In this document: piece by piece, positions 23,913-33,760 of the stretch
Position numbering within the stretch: the stretch's first letter is position 1
Layout: each line of letters begins with the position of its first letter
From: Aquila chrysaetos chrysaetos
Lineage: Eukaryota; Chordata; Aves; Accipitriformes; Accipitridae
DNA length: 64,000 nt
Direction of reading: 5' to 3'
Assembly: GCF_900496995.4 (NCBI RefSeq)
Contig: NC_044008.1
Coordinates: forward strand, 1,650,453-1,714,452
Program-made: the position numbers and the translations under genes
The notes under the pieces: generated by a model
What the model was told of the DNA's origin: nothing
What the model saw: the letters and a program-made list of their open reading frames with translations, nothing else
Database searches by the model: none

Positions 23913-26890
23913 GATTGGGAATCATAGCAGAAGCATTCTCTGGTGCTTTTGACCACAGAAACTGGTGGCAGCTGCCACCAATCTGTTGTATCTATCTGCC
24001 CCTTTCGTACCCTTGCAGGACTTGCAGCTCACAGGGCCAAGCTGGGGACCTCTGGTGCACTGCATGGCTTTTGCAGTCTCCAGCTCTATGTTTAGGCTGA
24101 CTTCTAGCAAAGAGCCTATGGGACGGAAAGCCTTTGCTCTTGGAGAACATTATCACCTTATTTCAACCCCCTTCCAAGCCTCCCTGACTGCTTGCTGGAG
24201 CAGTTCAGGAGCTGAACCCAGACCCTGCTGGCAGCTGTGGGCTGGGGAAGGGGTACCTGCTCTCCTGCCCTTGGCTTGGGATGTCCTCTTCTGCAGGACC
24301 AGGTTGGGCCAGTGGGCCTTTTCTCCAGCTCCCTCTTCTGGCCTGAACTCAGTGGCTCTCACCTCTTGCAGAGGCTGAATGTCTGCGCTTCATCTTTGCC
24401 TTCTGGCCTCCAGTTCCGCTGGGACCTTCATACTGGAACAGCCTGGTCATACATGTGCTGGGTCTTCCTTTACCTACTTTAAAGCGCATCTCCCATCATC
24501 GCCAAGGCAATATTAAAACCATTCAAGCCTGGATCTCTGCTCAAGCAGATTCCTTGAGCTCTAATGTCTTCCTTGCTCCAGCAGCCTTATGGGGCCAGCC
24601 AGGAGCTTTCCCCCGATGTGACCACAGGGAAGAGGAAGGGTGGTGGGTGTTCATCTGGGGCACATGTGGCCACAGCCTGGCTCCATACTGACACCTGTAA
24701 CACTGTCACTTAATCTTAGCTTCAAATCTTGACATGGAACATGTTCAACCACCCAGGCAGGACGGTACAGTCTTGATGTCCCTGTGACACACCAAGTCAC
24801 CACTGGGTCACCCAAACCCAAGTGCCCAAGCCCCTTCCACTGGCTGGACCACTGAAGGTCCAAGCCCAGAGCCTGCCTGTGCCCTCCACCAATGGCCTGG
24901 AGCTGGTTTCACCCTTCCGACACAGTCACGCTGCGTCCCCAGCACACACAACTTACAGGAGCATGGCCAAGAGTACTACAGAAAGATAAAAGCAGAAAAT
25001 ACAGGCATCGTCCAGTGATGGGAGTTACAAGGCCTCTCCTCTCCCAGTAAACTGGGGTTGCTGTTGCATCATGGGCACAAGAGCTTGGACATTGCTCTTC
25101 CTAAAAAAATTCCTTGTTTTAAGCACTGCAAAACTCACAGCTCCCTTTTGAGGGTTTGCTTGAGTTGCTGCTAGTCTACTGCGCATTGAATATTTGAATG
25201 ATAAAAGCTTCTCCCTGGCTTATGGTGGCAGAGGCTTCGCTCTGGGCTACAGTTTGAAGGCTGAACAGCTCCAGGCTTTTCTTGCTCCATCTCCTGCTTG
25301 TCTTCACCTCTAGCCCAAGTACTAATTCCTCCTTTTTAAGGGCAAGTTAACTCCACTCTGTGCAATACCATACTCGAGCAAAAGGGCAGAGTGTCACCAC
25401 CTCTGCCAGGGGAGGGCCAGTTCCCTAAGGGAGAGGGAAAGGATTCAGCAACTGATGGAGGGAAAAGGAGCGAAGAGCATCCGTGATACTGCCTGGGATG
25501 GGGACAGGGCACACCGAGAGAGAAAGCCATCTCGGAACAGGGTTTTGTGCGACAGCCCTGCTGCCTTCACCCCGCAACATTTCCCCTGCTCCCAGCACCA
25601 AGTAGGGCAGCTCAGGGTGATGTGGGACCTTTTCGGGGCATCCTTGCAGCCACCAGCAGCTACTGCTGGGCTTGTCCCGCTGCAAAGCAGGGCACTAGGG
25701 AAGGGACCCGCAGTGCTGGCCCTACCACGCTTTCCCAAACACAAAGGCTGGATCTGGCTCCAGAAGTCCCAAGCATCTCTCAGCCCAGGGTAGATGTTGT
25801 CTGTTTAGCCTCAGGTGAGATGTAGAACCTGCTCAGTGCCATCATCTTCTGCCCTCCCATCCTACTCCTTTTCCATCTCTTACTGCCCTGTGCCATCGAG
25901 CCCAGCTGCAGCCGTCAGCCAACTCTGGGTACTTGCCCAGGAATCTTCCCAAATCTCTGTTTGAACAACAGCAGGATTGTCCATACCGATGCTATAGTAG
26001 GAAAACAAAAAAAAAAGCTTAATAAAGCAGCATTATTAATTTCTAACGAGCAGCTGCCCTCCTTTGTGAAGGAGGGGGATCCCAGGCTGCTGCCTGCCTT
26101 ACTGTGGGCTGTTCAAAGTCTAGTCCTGTTTCTCCGTTGACTATGAGACTCTTTGGAGTCCAACACTCGCATCACAGGCAGCAGGCAGCGCTCCCGTCCC
26201 TGGTTTTTATGCCAAAGTACATCCCCGCGGGGCTGGGGATGGAGAAGGCGCTCGGGAGCCACGTTGCCTGTATTTCTGTATTTGTCAGTGTTTTGCTTGT
26301 GGGTTGGGTTTTTTTGTTTTGCTTTGTTTTGGTTTTTTTTAAGCTCTGATAATAAATCAGTCCAAGCCACCCACGCTGTCCTCTCACCTCGCCTGCTGGC
26401 GTTTCCCTTCACAGAGGGAGATGAGCCGGTCCCTGGCACGTCACACCTCGTACCCTGCGAACGGCACCGGGAGCATCCCTGACCCTTCTTAGGAGCCTGT
26501 TAGAAGACCTCCGAGCAAGGACGACCTGAGACAGTCAGACAAAACCAGCCTGAAAACAAGAGCTGGAGCTTAGGGAGTGTCACGGAGAAAGCTGGAGCCC
26601 ACAGCCGCCCCGCTGCTGGCTCTGTCCCTGCGGCACAGTGGCGGATCTCCCCTGCCGCCGGCTCTGGTGCTGTGACAGAGGACATTAAGTGCTGTCGTGC
26701 TCCGCTCCCAGGGACGCTGGCTCCAACTGAGCCATCACTGGTGCCCAACACCCACTGAGAGCCAGCCTTGGTGGCCACCAAGTAGCCATCATGCCAAGAC
26801 CATCACTGACCCGGGTCAGGGGCACAGAGGGGCTCAGACAGGGACCGAAGGCTCGTTTAAGGAGAAACGAGCTTGTTTCTGGTTTTGTAC
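23913..26890. other. intergenic region between the KLHDC10 and CAX 3' ends
   Basis: Convergent intergenic spacer. It is G+C-richer than the KLHDC10 introns. I see no conserved coding frame. Isolated AATAAA hexamers occur (for example 26021-26026) beside A-runs, plus a T-rich run near 26310-26340. Nothing else recognisable. Confidence 0.5.
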
Positions 26891-26897
26891 AAACTGC

Positions 26898-26903
26898 TTT
26901 AAT
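26898..26903 (-). terminator. possible polyadenylation signal ATTAAA (CAX gene)
   Basis: TTTAAT on the plus strand reads ATTAAA on the minus strand, about 500 bases after the exchanger's stop codon. It is the nearest plausible poly(A) hexamer I see; other sites are possible. Confidence 0.3.
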
Positions 26904-27397
26904 GACAAGACAGCTGAAAAATACCTTTTGGTGCGTTTCTAGTACGATCAAGAAGCCCTGTGTGATCCCCAGACACAAGTCCCTTCCAGGCCCAGGATCA
27001 CCCGTTGCCTGGAAGGGTGAGGATCTTCTTGGGCACCTTCTCCCAGTGCAATACATCCCAAGGGAGGGGTCTGTCCTTGAGACCACACAGAAACCCCCTT
27101 CAAGACCCTCCTCTAAGGACAGTTTTCCTTCCAACCACACAGGCGTGGGCTGGAAATACCTCTGTAAAGTGCTCTGGCGTTGAGGCTCCTTCTTGGTTCA
27201 TGAGTGCTTCTGTTGCCACCACCCTTCCCATCACTGAAGCCCCGCGGCACCCCACTGGGGGAGCCAGGCAGCAGCAGGAGCTTCAGCAAATGATGCTTCC
27301 AGACCGGAGCCAGCCCGGCCGAGTCCCTGAGACACCACATAACGCCCTGACAAGGGCTGAACCCAACTGGAGGGTTGGAGGAAGCAGAGTCCAAACC

Positions 27398-30300
27398 TCA
27401 GCAACCACTGGGCGACGGGGCGAAGAAATACACAGCCAGGAGGATGAAGTAGACCATCACCAGCACTGTGCCTAGGGCAGACAGAGCAGGTTGGAGGGGG
27501 TTACTCCCTGGAGCAAGGAGGGAGGTTGCTTTTAAGACCTGGTGTGGTCTGGATTAGCCCACTGTAGAGGACTTTCATGGTCCTCTGCAAAATCTCAATT
27601 AAAAGGGGTTTAAACTCCCTATTAAGGGTGAAAAGGGAGTCTTGGAACTGCTACAGGGCGGCAGCTCCAGCTCCTCCGAGATGGTCAACCAAGACCCCAG
27701 AGTTGCTCAAGCCACCACAGGCCAAGAGCTGCAGCAAGCAGCTGACCCCAGGGCTGTATCCAGGAGCCCCCCACCCCATCAGCACAGGGAATGTGGGTAC
27801 ACCAAGTCCCACAGCAGCCTCACGGGCGAGCGGTCACCTTGGAAGTAGTCACATTTGCCATCCATGAAGATGTAGTTCATGAGCACCACGCTGAACATGC
27901 TGGCGTAGACGTGGAGGTCACTGAAGACAAGCGTGAAGTTGGTCGGCTGCGAGGCAGAGAGGATTTTGGATTTACGGCCAACCAGGACAGCCCTGCACCA
28001 ACTGCGGTTGGAGACTTGCACATGACCCCTTGAGCCCCCTTTGCCACATGTCCCTAGGGCTGGGGACAGCATCGGCCAAGGTAGGAGACATCTGACCCCA
28101 TCCTCCCCTGCACCGAGCACAGGAGAGGAGACACTGGGGATGGTGGCCGTGCCTTTGCCACGTCTCACGGAGCGCTGCATGTCCCCAGCCCCGCTGTAGG
28201 AGGTCACCCAGGGGCTGTCCTGGGGGTACTCACATAGAAGATGGTGAAGAGCACCAGGATGGGGATCTGGAGCATGCAGACCTGGACGGCGATGCAGTTC
28301 CCAATCTCGATGCTGGGGAGGACAGAGGACTTAAGAGCTGCCAAGCACCAGGTCTCCAGCAGCCCTTAGGTTGGTCAGCTCAGGGTGAGAAAAAATCCAC
28401 CTCGGGGAGCCAAATCGTGCAGCCCAACCTGGTTCTGGCCCCATTTTTTGGGTGGCTTTAAGTCCCCTTGAGGGCAAGTTGGCAGGGATCGGACCCACCA
28501 GCGGCACGAAGCTGGGCAGCCCATCACTGGCACCAAGGCACAGCTATGGGACTGGGACAGGGCACAGGGACCACGCTGGAGGAGGACACCCCAAAACCCA
28601 TCCTTTTGAGCCATCTCACCTCAAGCTCAGGTTGTTCTGCAGGGCAAACTGGATGCCGTTGACGATCTCTGGCAGCTCAGGCACCATCGCCAGTACAGTG
28701 ACACCGATGAAGTACTGCAGGGAAGAGGTGACATCAGCGCACGCATATGGCCTGATCCTGACCACATCCAAGCTGTGGGCAACCAAGCTCCTCAGCGCGT
28801 GGAGCATCTCAACATCTTTCCCCCAGCTTTTGAGGCTCAACCCCGCAGGCAGGGCAGGTTCCCATCCCTGGAGGGCACATCTTGATCCCCAGGGCCACCC
28901 AAACCCGGGTCACCACCATCCCCGTCCCCACACTCACCTGTGAGATGGTGGAGTTGGTGAGGATGGGGCTGATGTGCTCCGTGGCCAGGTCAGCACAGGC
29001 TGACATGCAGAGGGTGGAGAGCAGGAGGATGACCAGCGCCCGCCAGCGAGACCAGTGGACCACAGCACTGTGGTGGTGGCCAGGCACTGGGGGAAGAGCA
29101 GAGAGGCGGTGGGACGGTCTGGGGTGGTGAGAAGAGCCAGCCCCACAGCCGGGGCATCCTGCGGTTTGGGGACACTCACTGTGACAGTCGCTGATGTGGA
29201 TGTCGTAGATGTGCGAGTGAGTTTTCAGGGTGAAGAAGAGGCCGATGAGGTAGGCGGCAGGGAGCAGGAGGGACACCGTGTACACCAGGGGTCTGTGGGA
29301 TACGGGTGACACGCGCTCAGTGCCACCAGGGTCTGGCGTGGAGACCCCAGGGGTGGTCCCCTGGGGATGGAGGAGGTGGGGTGCTGGATCAGAGCCCTTC
29401 ACTGGGGGGCTGAGAGGGGACCTGGGAGGGATGCGGGACCATGACCAAGCCCAGGAGATGCCACCCCAACGTGGGGACAACCCTGTCCCCACCCCAGCGG
29501 ACACTCACTGGACGTGGCTGTAGTAGAGGGTGCCGTTGTTCTCCATCTGCAGAGAGAGAGTGTGCCTGTCAACGGGGATGCCGGGGACAAGGGACAGTCC
29601 CGCTGCCACCGCCCGGCATGAGAGCAGGAGCCAGGTGGGCTCAGAGCATCCCCGACCCCAAACCCCGGCGGTCAGGGGTCCACGTCCCCACTCACCAGGT
29701 CAAAGTGACAATTGTGGCAGAGGTAGTGGCCCAGCGGGTTCTGGGTGACGTTGTGGCACTCGCCGCACACCAGCTTCCCGTACACCTTGGAGAAGAGCGT
29801 CGGGGCAAAGACGCCTGCGGGGATGGAGGGACACGGCGTGGGCACCCACGCTCGTGGGACCCCCCCCAAACCTGGGGACACCCCCGTCGCCAACTCACCT
29901 CCCACAGAGAGGAAGAGCAGAGCCGAGCTGACGCCCGCCGAGCGACTGTTGAACCGTTGCTCCTGGTGCCGGATGCCCCCGATCACCATGCACAGACCCT
30001 TGGGGATGGAGAAAGCCCCCCCCCCCAAAAAAAAAAAAATCCCCTTCGTTGCTTCGCTCACAGCATCCTCCCGGCTCTCTGCCGAGACCGGGCGCTCTCA
30101 CGCCACGAGCGTGCCGCCCCATCTCACCGGGACGAAGAGGACGCAGCCCACCAGCGTCCCCGTCAACGCCGACTTGACGATCTCGGCGTAGCAGCGGTTG
30201 CCCTCACGCGAGCCCTTGATGAGGGCCGTGATGTAGAAGGTCAGCTCCGTGATGGAGCCGAACGTGGCGTTCACCACCGCTCCCACCGCAAAGTTGCTCT

Positions 30301-33034
30301 GGGCCGAGATGCTGGAGGAGAAGGAGGGCGTCAGCGGGGCTGGCACGTGCCCCCACCTTGCCCCCAAGCGTCCCTCCTGTCACCGCTCACCTGGCAATGG
30401 CCATCCCGATGTAGTAGGACAGAGGCATGATGGAGAGCAGGGCCAACGTGAACTTGACGGGGGAACTGGTCAAGTGGTTGTGGCTGTCCACGTAGCCCAG
30501 CACCAGTGTCACCAGCACCAGCGGCAGCAGGTCTGGGGTGGCCGGTCAAGGAGATGACCGAGGTGGGGTGGGATTTGGGGACAGCCCCCCGCACCGTCCC
30601 CACTCCAGTCCACGAAAGGATACTGACAGCAAAGACGTTGATGCCGTCCACGGCGTATTTGTAGTAGTAGGGGTTGACGGCGCGGTAGCAGCAGAGTATC
30701 ACCTCCCCCTCCAGCGGCACCTCCGTCTGCAGAGGGACAAGTACCCCGAGCATCCCCCCCCACCCCAAAATCCACCCCGGAGCGGGGTGCGGGACCCTCG
30801 CCCCCACACAGAGGCACCCACCATCCTCAGGCGCCGGACGAGCACCCGCTCCGGGGGCAGCAGCAGGACGCGGGCGGCAGCGCGGGCGCTCAGCTTGGCC
30901 ACGGGGATGAGGACGATGAGGAGCCACGCGGTGACGCACACTAGCCCGTGGGCCAGCGCCAGCGCTGGGTAGCCCAGGCACAGCCACGCCACAGCGCCGG
31001 CACGCTGCTGCAAACAGGTAACTGCCTTTAGGGTTTGCCCCCCCTCAAAACACCCACCCCAGCGGAGCGGAGGCACCCATGGGTGCTATCCCCACCACGA
31101 TGGGGGGCTCCCGGGGTGCCCAGGCTCAGGAAGGGGGGTGTCACCGTGTCCGGCGTGGGGCTCACCCAGTATCTGGCGTCTGCCCAGCACCATGGGCGCC
31201 AGCGGCGCGGCACGGGACCACCGAGCAGGGCCGAGCTCTCCCCCGCGCCGGCCTCGCACGTGCCCAGCGCCCGGCGGGATTTGGGGACCTGGGGGAGACG
31301 GGGTGGGGGGGGTATCAGGATGCGGTATGGGACACCGCAGTTTATCCCCCAGTGGGGTCCCAATTCGGGGCACGCCGTTACCTCCACTTTCTGGATCACT
31401 TTGCCAAAGGGCCAGAGGAAATACCCGGCCAGGTCCCAGCAGAGCCACCCTGTGGGGACACGAGCATCAGCTCTGTTGGGGGGACACATGTCCCCTCCAG
31501 CTACAGGGCCACCCCGCAGGGAAGGGACCCAAGAGATGCCAGCACCCATCAGTGCCGTCTCAGGCTCAGCCAGGAGACCCACGGCTCACCCAGCCCTTCA
31601 CATGGGGGTCCCAAACTTGGGACTCACCATAAGAAGCCCCCACAATGGTGACAAACATCGTGGCAGCCACAAGGACATAGAGGAGTGAGAGCCACCAGCC
31701 GAAGAGCAGCAGGTAGAGGACGTTTCCACACGTCACCGTGGACCCTGCGGGATGGGAGGCACCGGATGGGACCGTTGTCACCTGCAACAGCCCAAATCCA
31801 CGCTGCCACCGCAGGGGGCTGTCCCCAGGGCCACCCACCTCCAGAGCCCCGGATGACATTGAGGTCAGAGTAGAGCTCCTTGACGATCTCCGATCGGTCC
31901 TCCCAGGGCCGCGCCGTCACGTGGCTCTTCCATTTCTTGAAGCCAAACTGCAGCGAGATTTTTTTTTTTTTTAATTATTATTTTTTGGAGGGTGGGATGA
32001 GAAAAAGAAAACCCATTACAGCCATCCGGGAGCACCCCTGGGTGCCCTCACCCATGCCACAGGCACCCACCTTGTAGTTGTTGGAGAGCTTGTTGGCCTC
32101 CACGACGTTTTCGGCTGTCAGGGTGGTTTTCACCACGCAGCTCTCGCAGACCTCGTCCGAGTGCTGCTGGCAGCAGGACGGGGGGGACAGGGCTGCGGGC
32201 GAGACGGAGGGTGACAAGGGGTGCGGGATCCCCCCCACCCCGCTGCCCTGCGTCCAGCTCATCCCACACGGCCGACCTACCTGGGGGGACGCGGGGACGG
32301 TGCTGGTGGCAGCCCAGGTCACCCAGGTCACCCTGCACGTTGTTGATGGTGACGCAGTGCCGGTCGCAGAGGGAGCCCCGGCGGGGGCCATCGCTGTCAC
32401 CCGGGGGCTCGGTGGCCTTGGGGACATCTGCGGGGGGGGGGGGGGGGGGGTTGAAGTCACACTAGGGCTGTATCCTGCCCCGGGCTCAGCGCTGCAGGAC
32501 ACCTGGGTGCTGCTGTGCTGGGATGTCACCCTGGTCCCCAAACCCCACGGGGGACACACAGAGCTCCTGGGGCGGTACCCAGGGGATGCTCGGGAGGGGG
32601 GGGACGGACACCCCCCGGTGCCCGGTGTGATGCTCGGGAGGGGGAACCCCCCAGTACCCGGCATAGGGGGATGCCCCCCGGTGCCCGGTGTGATGCTCGG
32701 GAGGGGGGAGACCCCCCCCAGTGCCCGGCATAGGGGGAACCCCCCGGTGCCCGGTGTGGTCCTTGGGAGAGGGAACCCCCCCGGTGCCCGGTGCGATGCC
32801 CGGGAGGGGGGGACCCCCCCGGTGCCCGGCACAGGGGGATGCCCCCCGGTGCGATGCTCGGGAGAGGGGACCCGGGACCCCCCCGGTGCCCGGTGTGATG
32901 CTCGGGAGAGGCGAACCCCCCCCGCCGGTGCCCACCCGACCCCAGAGACCCCCCCTCCCCGGCCGCTCACCGGGCGCATCCTGCGTGCAGCAGCAACAGC
33001 AGCGGCGGAGGCCGGGCTCACCCTCGCTGGCCAT
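27398..33034 (-). CDS. CAX-family cation/proton exchanger, type II (Vnx1/cax1-like), 20 exons
   Basis: Predicted proton-coupled antiporter moving Ca2+ or monovalent cations across an internal membrane (vacuolar type in fungi and plants). Exons, minus strand: 33034-32971, 32427-32281, 32192-32071, 31947-31839, 31744-31628, 31449-31382, 31288-31166, 31007-30822, 30726-30624, 30532-30391, 30311-30128, 29998-29899, 29814-29696, 29546-29509, 29292-29180, 29086-28938, 28714-28620, 28312-28234, 27946-27838, 27471-27398. Every junction is GT/AG and phases agree throughout: 2241 coding bases, 746 residues, stop TGA 27400-27398. A hydrophilic cytosolic N-terminus (about residues 1-148) precedes 13-14 hydrophobic segments. 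Alpha repeat 1 is GAVVNATFGSITE at 404-416; alpha repeat 2 is PELPEIVNGIQFALQNN at 640-656, followed by SIEIGNCIAVQ. Both carry the family's acidic and asparagine residues. Length and layout fit type II CAX rather than the shorter plant CAX or mammalian NCX/NCKX. The frame is intact, so I see no sign of a pseudogene. The true substrate is not knowable from sequence. Confidence 0.9.
28620..28714 (-). CDS. CAX exon 17: alpha-repeat 2 core
   Basis: Encodes YFIGVTVLAMVPELPEIVNG and the following IQFALQNNLSL. The PELPEIVN segment is the second ion-binding signature (c-2) of CAX exchangers; glutamates 641 and 644 and asparagine 647 are the expected transport-pathway residues. The exon ends in phase 2 (AG) and joins the C of exon 18 to make serine 660. 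Confidence 0.9.
28938..29292 (-). CDS. CAX exons 15-16: histidine-rich loop and flanking membrane segments
   Basis: Exon 15 (29292-29180) encodes a hydrophobic helix ending in GLFFTLKTH; exon 16 (29086-28938) begins HHHSAVVHW and continues into another helix. The join gives a short loop, residues 566-589, with eight histidines plus aspartates and one cysteine. Histidine-rich loops between transport helices are common in metal and proton antiporters. The role here is inferred. Confidence 0.85.
29696..29814 (-). CDS. CAX exon 13: CxxC...CxxC loop
   Basis: Encodes GVFAPTLFSKVYGKL, then a hydrophilic loop with cysteines 505 and 508 (CGEC) and 521 and 524 (CHNC), separated by 12 residues. This spacing resembles a zinc knuckle or rubredoxin-like metal site. 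It lies between two hydrophobic segments, so it is a loop insertion and not part of the transport core. Confidence 0.88.
30128..30311 (-). CDS. CAX exon 11: alpha-repeat 1 core
   Basis: Encodes SISAQSNFAVGAVVNATFGS and then ITELTFYITALIKG. NATFGSITE is the type II version of the first CAX ion-binding signature (c-1). Glutamate 416 is the expected conserved acidic residue. Ends in phase 0 after VLFVP. Confidence 0.92.
32430..32450. repeat. poly(G) tract next to CAX exon 2
   Basis: Run of about 20 G on the plus strand (poly(C) on the gene's strand), forming the polypyrimidine tract for the exon 2 acceptor at 32429-32428. The run length is prone to sequencing error. Confidence 0.7.
32585..32935. 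repeat. minisatellite, roughly 40-base unit, CAX intron 1
   Basis: About seven imperfect copies of a unit with the words GATGCTCGGGAG, GGGGGAACCCCC and GGTGCCCGGTGTG. Anchors (GATGCTCGGGAG or close variants) start near 32585, 32629, 32691, 32755, 32795, 32853 and 32899. It lies wholly inside intron 1 of the exchanger. The long open frames across it on both strands are artefacts of the repeat. Confidence 0.88.
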
Positions 33035-33240
33035 GGCGGGGGCGGCGGCGGTGGTCCCGGAGGTGGGGGGGGGGACGGACGGACGGATGGCTGGGATGTC
33101 GGACCGGCCCGGCCCGCCGGTATTTAACGGGTGGTGCCGGGCATGCGCCGGGCGGGGCCCCGGGAGCCGCCCCCGCTTCCCAGCGGGAGGAGCCGGGACC
33201 GAACCGCCCCCGCCGGGGGCGGGGATGCGCCGTGTAACGG
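33035..33240 (-). promoter_or_regulatory. CAX CpG-rich promoter and 5' UTR
   Basis: Extremely G+C- and CpG-rich sequence upstream (to the right) of the exchanger's start codon at 33034-33032, with repeated GC-box-like GGGCGGGG words on one strand or the other and no TATA box. The start context on the minus strand is purine-rich and followed by G, a good Kozak match. Exact start of transcription unknown. Confidence 0.5.
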
Positions 33241-33760
33241 GGATGCGGGGGAACGGGGATACGGGGCGGGGGGGGATACGGTGAACGGGGGGGGGTTACA
33301 GCGGCACAGGGGTGCAGGGGGATCCGGGGTGCGCGGTGTACGGGGGTGCACGGGGACGGGGACGCAGAGGAACCGGGGTGCGCTGTGGGGGACTCGGGGT
33401 GCGCAGGAACGGGGCGGGGGGGGGGTGCGCGGTGTATCGGGGTGCGCAAGGACGGGGATGCGCGGGGAGCGACGAATCCGTGCGAACAGGGATCGGGGCG
33501 CACAGCGATTTGGGGCGCAGAGGGACGGGGGTACACGGGGATCCGGGGTTCACGGTGTACGAGGGGACACGGGGCTCTGCGCCGGGAGCGGGGTGCAGGA
33601 GAATCCGGGGTGCGCCGGCACTGGGGTGCGTGGTTTATCGGGGTACACTGGGAACTGGGGTTCACAGGGACTGGGACGGCTGGGGACCAGGGACCGTGGT
33701 TTATCGGGGTGCACAAAGGACCTGGGCCGGTGGGGAAGAGGTTGCGCAGGATCCCGGAGG
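33235..33760. repeat. G-rich minisatellite upstream of the CAX gene
   Basis: Imperfect array of short units built on GGGGTGC(A/G)C(A/G)GGGA and GGGGATCCGGGG. Many G runs of 3-8 could form G-quadruplexes. Long proline/arginine- and glycine-rich open frames run through it on both strands because stops are rare in this composition; they are not genes. Confidence 0.75.

Noticed and set aside
29441-30430. 329-codon plus-strand frame
   Set aside because: Antisense shadow of CAX exons 10-14; the minus strand carries the membrane protein.
27398-33034. CAX gene as a processed copy or pseudogene
   Set aside because: It has 19 introns, intact frame, intact signatures and proper splice sites.
31978-33127. 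Frames of about 348 codons on both strands across CAX introns 1-3
   Set aside because: They run through the minisatellite and introns; only the short stretches matching CAX exons 2-3 are real coding sequence.
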